A stretch of 64,000 nt of DNA from Oceanimonas pelagia (GTDB lineage: Bacteria > Pseudomonadota > Gammaproteobacteria > Enterobacterales > Aeromonadaceae): contig NZ_CP118224.1 of NCBI RefSeq assembly GCF_030849025.1, positions 1,782,001 to 1,846,000 of the forward strand, in the 5' to 3' direction. This document shows, one piece after another, positions 45,289 to 53,819 of the stretch (position 1 is its first letter; every line of letters starts with the position of its first letter). The position numbers were made by a program, and so were the translations under genes. The notes under the pieces are model-generated. The model was not told the DNA's origin, did not search any database, and saw nothing but the letters and a program-made list of their open reading frames with translations.

Positions 45289-46563
45289 ATGACCAATCCG
45301 GAATTCGATCTGCACCATCTGTGGCACCCCTACACCTCCCTCACCCGCCCCCTGCCCTGCTACGAAGTAGACAGCGCCAGCGGCGTGCACCTGCAGCTGA
45401 AGGACGGCCGCCGGCTGGTGGATGGCATGTCGTCCTGGTGGGCCTGCCTGCACGGTTACAATGTGCCCGAGCTGAACGCCGCCGCCACCGCCCAGCTGGG
45501 CAAAATGGCCCATGTGATGTTTGGCGGCCTGACCCACGATCCGGCCATTGCGCTGTGCCGGACACTGACAGACGTGCTGCCACCGGGGCTGGATCGCTTC
45601 TTTCTGGCGGATTCTGGCTCGGTGTCGGTGGAAGTGGCGCTGAAAATGGCCATTCAGTACTGGCACGGCAAGGGCACGCCCAAAACCCGTTTTGCCTCCT
45701 TAAGCCGGGGCTACCACGGCGATACCTTTGGCGCCATGAGCGTGTGCGATCCCAACGGCGGCATGCACAGTCTGTACAAGGGCTTTTTGCCCGAACACAT
45801 CTTTGTGCCCACACCCCAAAGCCGGTTTGACGGCGACTTTGATGCACGTGACTTGCAGGCCCTTGAGGCGGTGTTTGAACGGCATCATCACGAGCTGGCG
45901 GCGCTGATCCTGGAGCCGGTGGTACAGGGGGCCGGCGGCATGCGCTTTTATCACCCGGACTACCTCAAAGGTGCCCGCGAGCTCTGTGATCGCTACGAAG
46001 TGCTGCTGATTGCCGACGAAATCGCCACCGGGTTTGGCCGCACCGGCAAACTGTTTGCCTGCGAATGGGCCGGCATTGCGCCGGACATTATGTGCATCGG
46101 CAAGGCGCTTACCGGTGGCTACATGACCATGGCCGCCACCATTACCACCCAGCAGGTGGCCGAGACCATCTGCAACGGCCCCGCCGGGGTGCTGATGCAC
46201 GGCCCCACCTTTATGGCCAACCCGCTGGCCTGCGCCGTGGCGCTGGCCAGCCTCAGGCTGCTGCTGAGCACGCCCTGGCAGCAGCGCATTGCGTCCCTTG
46301 AAGCGCAAATGAAGCGGGAGCTGGCCCCGGCGCTTGAGCTTGATTCGGTGGCCGATGTGCGGGTGCTGGGCGGCATTGGCGTAATTGAATTGCATCAGCC
46401 GCTGAACGTGGCCGAGGTGCAAAAACGGCTGGTAGAGCTGGGGGTATGGATTCGGCCCTTTGGCAGGCTGTTCTACATCATGCCGCCCTACATTATGCAG
46501 CCCGAGGAGCTGAGCCGGCTGACCGCCGCCATGCTGGCGGTGTGTGAAGAACTGCCGTACTGA
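45289..46563 (+). CDS. bioA: Adenosylmethionine--8-amino-7-oxononanoate aminotransferase
   Basis: This 424-residue class III PLP aminotransferase makes 7,8-diaminopelargonate using SAM as amino donor. Landmarks are [79 protein letters not shown], and the PLP-lysine segment [15 protein letters not shown] near residue 273. It is divergent from bioB, giving the classical bioA/bioBFCD arrangement. BioH or an equivalent esterase is not in the window. Confidence 0.97.
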   Translation: MTNPEFDLHHLWHPYTSLTRPLPCYEVDSASGVHLQLKDGRRLVDGMSSWWACLHGYNVPELNAAATAQLGKMAHVMFGGLTHDPAIALCRTLTDVLPPGLDRFFLADSGSVSVEVALKMAIQYWHGKGTPKTRFASLSRGYHGDTFGAMSVCDPNGGMHSLYKGFLPEHIFVPTPQSRFDGDFDARDLQALEAVFERHHHELAALILEPVVQGAGGMRFYHPDYLKGARELCDRYEVLLIADEIATGFGRTGKLFACEWAGIAPDIMCIGKALTGGYMTMAATITTQQVAETICNGPAGVLMHGPTFMANPLACAVALASLRLLLSTPWQQRIASLEAQMKRELAPALELDSVADVRVLGGIGVIELHQPLNVAEVQKRLVELGVWIRPFGRLFYIMPPYIMQPEELSRLTAAMLAVCEELPY

Positions 46564-46571
46564 TGTATACG

Positions 46572-46594
46572 CCCTCCCCTTGTGAAGGGGAGGG
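46572..46594. terminator. Bidirectional hairpin between bioA and hemH (R3 repeat unit)
   Basis: CCCTCCCCTT and AAGGGGAGGG form a perfect 10-bp stem around GTG, between the convergent ends of bioA and hemH. There is no strong T run. The stem sequence is the R3 repeat unit also found at 48411-48523 and 51492-51536. Confidence 0.6.
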
Positions 46595-46605
46595 TTGGAG
46601 TTAAA

Positions 46606-47574
46606 TCACACCAGCTCGCGGCACACCAGATCCACCAGCATGCGAATGTGGGCGGAGTTGTCGTTCAGGGCGGGAATGTAATGATACTGCTCCCCCCCGG
46701 CCTTGAGAAAGATGTCCTTATTCTGCTCGGCTATCTCTTCCAGGGTTTCCAGGCAGTCGGCGGCAAAGGCGGGGCAGATCACATCCAGCTTCCCGATGCC
46801 TTCTTTGGGAAGCCTTGCCATGGTTTCGTCGGTATAAGGCTGAAGCCATTCTTCCCGGCCAAAGCGCGACTGAAAGGTGGTGCGCCACTGGTGCGGCTCC
46901 AGCCCCAGCTCTTGTGCCAGCAGCTCGGAAGTGCGATGGCACTGCCGGCCGTAAGGGTCGCCCTCGTTTTCAAAGCGCTTGGGAATACCATGGTAGGACA
47001 GCAACAGCATGTCGCCCCGGCCGTGCTCCTGCCAATGAGTCCGCACCGAATCCGCCAGAGCGCCGATGTAACCGCTGAAGTCGTGATAATCGTGCACAAA
47101 GCGCAGCGCCGGCACCAGCCGCTCCTGTTTCATCAGTTTGGCCCAGGCATCAAACACCGAGGCGGTGGTGCTCACCGAATACTGCGGATACAGCGGCAAC
47201 ACAATCACCCGATCCACGCCCTGATCCTTAAGCTGCTGCCAGGCCGAGCCGATGGACGGCTCGCCATAGCTCATGCCCAGGGCCACCGGCACGTCTATGC
47301 CTTCGTCCTGCAACGCCTGTTGCAATGCCGCCTGCTGGCGACGGCTGATCACCATCAGCGGCGAGCCTTCCGGCCACCAGATGGACTGGTAGAGCCTGGC
47401 GACCTTGGGAGAACGAAATGGTAAAATAATGCCGTGCAGCAGCGGGCACCACAGCGAGCGGGGTAAGTCCACCACCCGGTGGTCGTGCAGAAACTGACTG
47501 AGAAAGGCCTTTACCGCCGCCGAGGTGGGAGCGGAAGGCGTACCCAGGTTGACCAGTAAAACGCCTGTTTTCAC
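46606..47574 (-). CDS. hemH: Ferrochelatase
   Basis: Ferrochelatase inserts Fe2+ into protoporphyrin IX. Landmarks are KTGVLLVNLGTPSAPTSAAV, LALGMSYGEPSIGS-type MSYGEP, VIVLPLYPQYSVSTTASVFD, LLLSYHGIPKRFENEGDPY with the catalytic His, and FQSRFGREEWLQPYTDETM. I choose the GTG at 47574 (322 residues) with AGGTAAC upstream. The frame continues to 47637, but that extension lies over the adk terminator hairpin and matches no family N-terminus. It follows adk on the minus strand, as in E. coli. Confidence 0.93.
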   Translation of the reverse strand: MKTGVLLVNLGTPSAPTSAAVKAFLSQFLHDHRVVDLPRSLWCPLLHGIILPFRSPKVARLYQSIWWPEGSPLMVISRRQQAALQQALQDEGIDVPVALGMSYGEPSIGSAWQQLKDQGVDRVIVLPLYPQYSVSTTASVFDAWAKLMKQERLVPALRFVHDYHDFSGYIGALADSVRTHWQEHGRGDMLLLSYHGIPKRFENEGDPYGRQCHRTSELLAQELGLEPHQWRTTFQSRFGREEWLQPYTDETMARLPKEGIGKLDVICPAFAADCLETLEEIAEQNKDIFLKAGGEQYHYIPALNDNSAHIRMLVDLVCRELV

Positions 47575-47599
47575 CTTGTTACCTGCCTTGATACAAACA

Positions 47600-47630
47600 A
47601 CAAAAAGCCGGACCCTTGTGGGCCCGGCTT
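47600..47630 (-). terminator. Rho-independent terminator of adk
   Basis: On the minus strand AAGCCGGGCCC and GGGTCCGGCTT pair (one mismatch) around ACAA, then five T residues. It lies 14 bases after the adk stop and just before the hemH start. Confidence 0.88.
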
Positions 47631-47643
47631 GAACCATGCCGGC

Positions 47644-48315
<672 letters not shown>

Positions 48316-48410
48316 TCACAAATTGGGCCTGATTGTGTCACGACACCGCCATGGGAACAAGTAACAGCCCGGTCCGTTAGACCTATTGATGATATAAGCG
48401 GCAGGTTTGC

Positions 48411-48523
48411 AACCCCTCCCCTTGGCAAGGGAGGAAGACATTCTGCATTTTCCCCTTATTCAAGGGAAAGACCGGGAGGGGGTTCGCTCCTCCCCCTTGC
48501 CAAGGGTGAAGGCTGGGAGGGGT
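48411..48523. repeat. R3 repeat cluster upstream of the P450 operon
   Basis: Three related palindromic units occur: CCCTCCCCTTGGCAAGGGAG, TCCCCTTATTCAAGGGAAAG, and CTCCCCCTTGCCAAGGGTGA with a trailing GGGAGGGG. They fill the gap between adk and the next gene (48289-48583), which otherwise shows no gene. Confidence 0.65.
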
Positions 48524-48583
48524 GTGCGCACCAGCCAAATTCAGGTACTCTGTTCGCCGTTTTAATCAGCCAGGAACAACGAA

Positions 48584-49723
48584 TTGGCCCGCATTAAACA
48601 ACGGCAGGTATTTTATCTTCACGGCTTCGATCCTCGCGGAGCCAGACATTATCACCGCCTTTACCGCGAACAATCGGCATTGCAGGCAAACGTAAACGGC
48701 CTGCACATTCATGTGTCAAATCGCAGCCGCGATAGCGCACACACCCATTACTGGCAACTGAATACAGAACACACCCAAAGCCGCTACAGCTACCTGGGCT
48801 GGGACGACATAGTGCGCCGCCACTGGGCCAGGGGCTGGCTGGCAATTCTGGGCGATCTGGTTTGTTTTCTGCAGGCCTATGTTTTTTCGGGCAAGGTCGT
48901 GCGCTTTGCCAAGGCATCGCCCAAACAACTGATGGCCGGACTTTACCCGGCCGTTTATTTACTGCTGTGTCTGCTTCTTTCCGGCTGGCTGGCGACTCAT
49001 TCCGCCGGCCAGTTGCCCTGGGCCTACGCACAACTGCCGGCAGGCCTGGTGTTGTTTTTGCTGCTGATGCACGCCAGCAAACACCTGGGCAACAAACTGG
49101 CAGTATTCTGGCTGCTGCGCATCTACGCTTTCTCGGCACGCTGGGCCAAAGGGCAAATATCCGAACTGGGCCCCCGCATTGACCGTTTTGCCGAGCAAAT
49201 GGCCAATGCCATTAACGACGACACCAACGACGAAGTAGTGGTCATTGCCCATAGCGTGGGCACCATGGTGGTGGTTCCAGCCCTGGCCCAGGCTCTGCAG
49301 AAAATACACAGCCCGGAAAAACTGGCCAACCAGCGGGTAGTGCTGATCACCCTAGGGCACTGCATTCCACTGCTCAGCTTTCACGCTGCCGCCGCTGACT
49401 TTCGCGCCAGCCTGCAATGCTTGGGGCAAAATGAGCAGCTACTGTGGCTGGACTACACCGCCCCCACCGACGGAGCCTGCTTTCCGCTGCTTAACCCGGT
49501 TACCTCCTGCGGCCAACGCTGCGCGCCCAATGCCGGGCCACACCTGCTCTCGCCCCGTTTTTTCACCCTCTACCGGCCAGCGCGCTATAAAAAACTGCGC
49601 CGGGCCTGGTATACCATGCACTTTTTATATTTGATGGCCACCGACAAGCCCGGCCCTTACGACTTTTTTGCCTTTACCGCCGGGCCCGAAGCCATTAGCA
49701 GCCAACTAAAGGAACAGTTATGA
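48584..49723 (+). CDS. Membrane-embedded alpha/beta-hydrolase-like protein, hypothetical
   Basis: The 379-residue protein opens with a hydrolase-like first strand (RQVFYLHGFDPRGARHYHRL). It has two membrane segments (about residues 120-140, AGLYPAVYLLLCLLLSGWLA, and 145-165), and then a nucleophile-elbow-like VVVIAHSVGTMVVVPALAQA with AHSVG in place of GxSxG. The start is TTG at 48584, after CAGGAA. A lipase or esterase fold is suggested by these motifs but is not proven. Its stop overlaps the P450 start by 4 bases, so the two products are probably made together. Confidence 0.7.
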   Translation: MARIKQRQVFYLHGFDPRGARHYHRLYREQSALQANVNGLHIHVSNRSRDSAHTHYWQLNTEHTQSRYSYLGWDDIVRRHWARGWLAILGDLVCFLQAYVFSGKVVRFAKASPKQLMAGLYPAVYLLLCLLLSGWLATHSAGQLPWAYAQLPAGLVLFLLLMHASKHLGNKLAVFWLLRIYAFSARWAKGQISELGPRIDRFAEQMANAINDDTNDEVVVIAHSVGTMVVVPALAQALQKIHSPEKLANQRVVLITLGHCIPLLSFHAAAADFRASLQCLGQNEQLLWLDYTAPTDGACFPLLNPVTSCGQRCAPNAGPHLLSPRFFTLYRPARYKKLRRAWYTMHFLYLMATDKPGPYDFFAFTAGPEAISSQLKEQL

Positions 49724-51129
49724 CCTGCCCGGTGTTTCCCAGGCCCGCCAAAAGCAAGGCCTCGCTGTGGAAAGTGTTTTTCACCAAACGCCACTCCTGG
49801 CTGGATGCCCTGTATGAACGCAGCTACGGCATGAAAATGGGCGAATACAAACTGCCCGGCCTGACCCTGTATATGGTGAACCAGCCCGAGCTGGTGCGAA
49901 AGGTCATGGTGCAGAACATGGCCGACTTCCCCAAACACGCCATGCTGGGCGACATTCTCGAGCCACTGCTGGGAGAGAGCATATTCACCACCAACGGCGA
50001 ACAATGGCAAAAACAGCGCAACATGCTCGATCCCGCCTTTAAGCACGCCCGGGTGCAACAGGTGTTTGGGCTGATGCAACAGGCCGCCAACGACATGCTT
50101 GAACGCCTGAAAAGCCACCGGCCCGGGCAGGACATAGACCCGGAAATGACCTTTGTGACCGCCGACATCATTTTTCGCACCATCATGTCGGCCAGGCTCG
50201 ATGCCGAACAGGCCAACCGCATTCTCGATGCCTTTGCACGCTTTCAGGCCGAGTCGCCCAAACTGGCACTGATGAAAATGTTCCGTCTGCCCGCTTTCTT
50301 GCAGCGGGGCAGCAGCGAACGCCGGCGCATGGCAGCGGCGAAAGAAATTCGCGGCACCATAGAAGACATTATTCGCCCCCGCTACCAGCAGGCCGAAGCC
50401 GCCCGCGCCGGTTGTCCGCAGGCCAGAGCCAAGCTGGAGCAACAGCAGGACATTTTGTCTTCCCTGCTGCTGACCACAGACACCGCCACCGGCCAGCCCT
50501 TTGGCTTTGATGAAGTCGTGGATCAAATCTCCATGCTGTTTCTGGCCGGGCACGAAACCACCGCCAGCTCGCTGACCTGGTCGCTCTATTTGCTGGCTAC
50601 CCATCCGCACATACAACAAGACGCCCATGCAGAAGTCACCCGGGTGCTGGCCGAACAAGCCATGAGCGTGGAAGCTCTGCGCAAAATGGTGCTGGTACGA
50701 GATGTGTTTCGCGAAGCCCTGCGTCTTTACCCGCCAGTGGGCTTTTTGGCCCGTGAATGCGCCCATGCCGGCGAAATGCGCGACAAAAAAATGAAAGCCG
50801 GCAGCTCGGTCATGGTGTCCCCCTGGCTTATTCACCGCCACAAGGACTACTGGCACAAGCCGCACCAGTTTGATCCCTATCGCTTCACTTCCAAGCAGCT
50901 GAAAACTCCGCTCAGCAAGTCTTACCTGCCCTTTGGCGCCGGGCCGCGGGTGTGCATAGGTGCCGCCTTTGCCCAGCAGGAATCCAGCCTTATACTGGCC
51001 AGCATTCTGCAGCACTATCACATTTCGCTGCCCGAAGGATTTGTGCCTCAGCCTGTGGGCAGGCTCACCATTCGCTCCGAGAATGGCCTGCAGCTCAACC
51101 TCACTCCAAGGAGCAAGAACCAAGCATGA
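49720..51129 (+). CDS. Cytochrome P450
   Basis: The 469-residue protein has all P450 hallmarks: the I-helix oxygen-activation motif FLAGHETTASSLTWSL (about residue 275), ExxR in FREALRLYPP, the aromatic region FDPYRFTSKQL, and the haem-binding loop LPFGAGPRVCIGAAF with the axial Cys near residue 410. It is soluble, with no N-terminal anchor. The substrate cannot be inferred. No ferredoxin or reductase gene adjoins it; the partners are a hydrolase-like protein before and a small membrane protein after, each by a 4-base overlap. P450s are uncommon in this group of bacteria. Confidence 0.95.
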   Translation: MTCPVFPRPAKSKASLWKVFFTKRHSWLDALYERSYGMKMGEYKLPGLTLYMVNQPELVRKVMVQNMADFPKHAMLGDILEPLLGESIFTTNGEQWQKQRNMLDPAFKHARVQQVFGLMQQAANDMLERLKSHRPGQDIDPEMTFVTADIIFRTIMSARLDAEQANRILDAFARFQAESPKLALMKMFRLPAFLQRGSSERRRMAAAKEIRGTIEDIIRPRYQQAEAARAGCPQARAKLEQQQDILSSLLLTTDTATGQPFGFDEVVDQISMLFLAGHETTASSLTWSLYLLATHPHIQQDAHAEVTRVLAEQAMSVEALRKMVLVRDVFREALRLYPPVGFLARECAHAGEMRDKKMKAGSSVMVSPWLIHRHKDYWHKPHQFDPYRFTSKQLKTPLSKSYLPFGAGPRVCIGAAFAQQESSLILASILQHYHISLPEGFVPQPVGRLTIRSENGLQLNLTPRSKNQA

Positions 51130-51473
51130 AAGAACGCATTGCCGGCTTTATATTAATGTGCGCCGTGGTGCCCCTGGCCATAGTGGGCTACCTCATCATC
51201 TGCTATGTGGGTTTTATGGGCCGGGTGGAGCGCGGCCGCGCCGGAGTACGCGCGCTGGACCACTTTGTAAACGCCTCCGTGTTCAACGGCTACGCCTGGG
51301 AGTCGGTGTCGTCCCACGCCTGGCGGGAGCGCAACAACAAGCGCTGGGCCCGCTTCGTGATCTGGCTGACCAACCATTTTCAGCAGGATCACTGCCAGCG
51401 GGCCAACAAGCGCGAACAGCCCCTGGTGGATTTGATGCTGCAAAAAGGGCTGCACAAACAAACCATCAAATAA
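51126..51473 (+). CDS. Small membrane-anchored protein downstream of the P450, hypothetical
   Basis: The 115-residue protein has a strong N-terminal membrane helix (FILMCAVVPLAIVGYLIICY, about residues 8-27) and a basic soluble remainder (YAWESVSSHAWRERNNKRWA; FQQDHCQRANKREQP). Its ATG overlaps the P450 stop, so it is the third gene of the operon. It could anchor or assist the P450 at the membrane, but this is inference only. I know no family for it. Confidence 0.7.
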   Translation: MKERIAGFILMCAVVPLAIVGYLIICYVGFMGRVERGRAGVRALDHFVNASVFNGYAWESVSSHAWRERNNKRWARFVIWLTNHFQQDHCQRANKREQPLVDLMLQKGLHKQTIK

Positions 51474-51491
51474 CAGCCGTGAGTTACAAGA

Positions 51492-51558
51492 AACCCCCTC
51501 CCGGCCTCCCCCTTGGTAAGGGGAGGTATAGGGTAGGGTTCGACTTAAAGCTGACAGC
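51492..51558. repeat. R3 repeat copy plus R2 fragment before kpsS
   Basis: CCCTCCCGGCCTCCCCCTTG and then GTAAGGGGAGG form the R3-type palindrome at 51492-51536. CTTAAAGCTGACAGC (51544-51558) is the end of an R2 unit. The 197-base gap holds no gene. Confidence 0.55.
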
Positions 51559-51670
51559 CCCCAAAGGAGGCCGTAATAAATATTTGATATTAATCCCGGC
51601 ACCGCCCTGTGGTAGGATACGCCCGCGCAAAAGCACGGACATAACAATAAAAACTCATACGGGACTCTTG

Positions 51671-52942
51671 ATGAAATCAGCCTTGCTACTGCAGGGGCCG
51701 CTGGGGCCTTTTTTTCAGCACTTTTCCCGCTTTTTAACCGGGCAGGGCATTTGTGTTCATAAAATTCACTTCAACGGCGGCGACGGCTGCTGGCCCTGCA
51801 GGGGCACCAATGTGCACTACACCGGCACCCTGCCCGAATGGCGCCATTTTCTGCACAACTACATTAGCGAAAATGAAATTGACACCCTGTTCTGCTACAG
51901 CGACTGCCGTGAATACCACGCCGTAGCCCGTCATTACTGCCTGAGCCATAACATTCGCTTTTTTGTATTTGAAGAAGGGTACCTGCGCCCGCATTACATT
52001 ACCCTGGAGCAAAATGGCGTAAACGCCCACAGCCCCTGGTTTGGCAAACTAGCCGACGAGCTGCCCAAACAAGATCCCACCCACGTTAAGCACCAGTTCG
52101 ACATTCGCGCCAGTTTCAAACGCCGCATTTACTATGCCATGCGCTATTACTTCAGCATGCACTGCTGCCGCTGGCGCTTCCGGCACTATGTGCACCACCG
52201 CCACCGCCCCTACTGGAAAGAAGGCATTGCCTGGCTCAAGGGCTGGTACACCAAATATACCCACAGCGCCCACGACCAGGGCCTGCAACAGCAGCTGATT
52301 GACCGGCACTCGAAGCATATTTTTCTGGTGCCGCTGCAGGTAGCCGACGACTTTCAGATAAGAGCCCACTCCCCTTTTAACGACGTGGCCGAATCCATTC
52401 GGCACATTATAGCCTCGTTCGCTGCCTGTGCTCCCCGGCAGGATGTGCTGCTGTTCAAGCACCATCCCATGGATCGGGGCTACACCAATTACACCCAACT
52501 TATTCATTCACTGGCCGCCGAACTGGGCATTAAAGACAGAGTGTTTTACGGCTTTGAACTGCACCTGCCGGACCTCTACCACCACTGCAAGGGCGTGGTA
52601 ACGGTAAACAGCACAGTAGGCCTGTCGGCGCTGTTTCACCATGTGCCCACCATTACCCTGGGCAAGGCACTGTACGACATTCCCGACCTCACCAGCCAGG
52701 GGCCTCTGGCAACTTTCTGGCGTACGCCACAACCGGTAAACGTGGACTTGTTCAAACGCCTTAGAGCCTTTTTGCTGGAGCGCACCCAGCTGAACGGCAG
52801 CTTTTATGCCGAGCCGGACAACACCTGCCGGCAAATCTGGCAGCGGCTGCAACAACAGGCCGAGCCGCCCATAAAACACCCGCGCGTCATTAATCTGCCC
52901 ACCGCGGCAAATGGTAAAAAAGGTAAAAAAGAAGTGGCCTGA
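51671..52942 (+). CDS. kpsS: Capsular polysaccharide Kdo transferase/export protein KpsS
   Basis: The 423-residue protein is of the KpsS/LipB family, which adds beta-Kdo to the phosphatidylglycerol anchor of group 2 capsules. I start it at MKSALLLQGPLGPFFQHFSR; a longer open frame overlaps the P450 gene and is not credible. Landmarks are HKIHFNGGDGCWPCRGTNVH, YFVFEEGYLRPHY-type FVFEEGYLRPHYITLE, HHPMDRGYTNYTQLI and GVVTVNSTVGLSALFHHVP. Its usual partner KpsC is not in the window. It opens the capsule locus. Confidence 0.9.
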   Translation: MKSALLLQGPLGPFFQHFSRFLTGQGICVHKIHFNGGDGCWPCRGTNVHYTGTLPEWRHFLHNYISENEIDTLFCYSDCREYHAVARHYCLSHNIRFFVFEEGYLRPHYITLEQNGVNAHSPWFGKLADELPKQDPTHVKHQFDIRASFKRRIYYAMRYYFSMHCCRWRFRHYVHHRHRPYWKEGIAWLKGWYTKYTHSAHDQGLQQQLIDRHSKHIFLVPLQVADDFQIRAHSPFNDVAESIRHIIASFAACAPRQDVLLFKHHPMDRGYTNYTQLIHSLAAELGIKDRVFYGFELHLPDLYHHCKGVVTVNSTVGLSALFHHVPTITLGKALYDIPDLTSQGPLATFWRTPQPVNVDLFKRLRAFLLERTQLNGSFYAEPDNTCRQIWQRLQQQAEPPIKHPRVINLPTAANGKKGKKEVA

Positions 52943-52993
52943 GCCGGACTTTAATCGAACTGGCCATAAATCAAACACTTGAGCGAGCCGTCA

Positions 52994-53022
52994 TCGAAAT
53001 AACACAAATCCGGTGATAATAT
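52994..53022 (+). promoter_or_regulatory. Extended -10 promoter of the capsule export operon
   Basis: -35-like TCGAAA (52994-52999), a 17-base spacer and TAATAT (53017-53022) preceded by TGA give an extended -10 promoter. It lies about 85 bases before the ops element. Confidence 0.5.
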
Positions 53023-53106
53023 CTCTCGCCAGACAAACGCCGCCTTGCAATTTGCGAGACGGCGCACAAGGAAGTGGCATCGGCACATTGGGAGCCGCAC
53101 CCCAAG

Positions 53107-53118
53107 GGCGGTAGCGTG
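53107..53118 (+). promoter_or_regulatory. ops element for RfaH recruitment
   Basis: GGCGGTAGCGTG is a perfect match to the ops core, followed by CCTTTTTT. In E. coli, RNA polymerase paused at ops recruits RfaH, which suppresses termination and boosts translation in long surface-polysaccharide operons. Here it sits 58 bases before the first gene of the lipoprotein-kpsD-M-T-E run and on its strand. Confidence 0.92.
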
Positions 53119-53176
53119 CCTTTTTTATTTGTAGCTGCCGCTAACGAATATCTCTTCAATTAAAACGAGTTAAACC

Positions 53177-53512
53177 ATGCATTTTGTTCGCAAGCCCCTG
53201 GCCGGCACCCTGGTTGCCCTGTGCCTCACTCTGGCCGGCTGCGCCAGCCAGCAGGAAAACAACACTAACTCTGCCAGCACACCGCTTAACCAGTTTCTGA
53301 CATCCGCCGTCGCCAACGCCACCACCACTCTGCCCACCAGCCCCTGGGGCGCCAATGCCCAGGTGACCGCCGGCGCCCCCTATTTTGCCGCCAGCGGCAA
53401 AACCTGCCGGCCATTGCAGGTAACCCAGGCCACCGGCACCAGTGAACAACACATTGCCTGCCAAACCCAAAACGGCGAATGGCAACTCACCCGATCCCTT
53501 CGGGAGCTGTAA
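53177..53512 (+). CDS. Lipoprotein at the head of the capsule export operon
   Basis: The 111-residue precursor has a signal peptide and lipobox LAGC (Cys near residue 22). An Asn/Ser/Thr-rich linker follows, and then a small domain SGKTCRPLQVTQATGTSEQH, IACQTQNGEWQLTRSL. Its two Cys could form a disulfide. This end is reminiscent of small 17-kDa-antigen-like domains found near polysaccharide loci. The last codons and stop (CGGGAGCTGTAA) coincide with the start of a composite repeat. Its place between ops and kpsD suggests a role in capsule export or attachment. Confidence 0.75.
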   Translation: MHFVRKPLAGTLVALCLTLAGCASQQENNTNSASTPLNQFLTSAVANATTTLPTSPWGANAQVTAGAPYFAASGKTCRPLQVTQATGTSEQHIACQTQNGEWQLTRSLREL

Positions 53513-53784
53513 GCTATAAGCTGTCAGCTGTAAGTCGCCCCTTCGGGGAGCCGTAAGCTTTAAGCTGTCAGCTGTAAGTAAAACAACGTGGCCGTAGCTG
53601 CCGCTTTAGCCGGCAGGCTATGTGCAACACGGCAAACAAAAAACAAAACCGAAGCAACAAACACAACACCGCAGCCGCACACAACGCCGAGCAACTTAAA
53701 GCTGACAGCTTATAGCTTACAGCTGTTTTTTGAGCTTAAAGCTGACAGCTTATAGCTTACAGCTATGTTTTCCGCTTACAGCTG
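53504..53784. repeat. Composite inverted repeat element, copy A (R2-R2 / R4 core / inverted R2-R2)
   Basis: The left arm carries two R2 units (AGCTGTAAGCTATAAGCTG and GCCGTAAGCTTTAAGCTG) joined by the small hairpin CCCCTTCGGGG. The core has GTAGCTGCCGCTTTAGCC then GGCAG (53594-53616) and an A/C-rich stretch. The right arm carries two inverted R2 units (CTTAAAGCTGACAGCTTATA) and a third partial. The element fills the 307-base gap between the lipoprotein and kpsD and resembles a MITE in layout. Confidence 0.75.
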
Positions 53785-53819
53785 CCCGCGACATATTTCG
53801 CAGATTCCGAGAACAAGTC

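Noticed and set aside
45239-45290. A classical BirA operator (TTGTAAACC...GGTTTACAA).
   Set aside because: Fragments such as AAACC and GTTTAC are present but their spacing and orientation do not fit; only a different palindrome can be supported.
50960-51670. Long N-terminal extension of the kpsS frame.
   Set aside because: It overlaps the P450 gene and the small membrane protein gene in another frame; the KpsS family start is at 51671.
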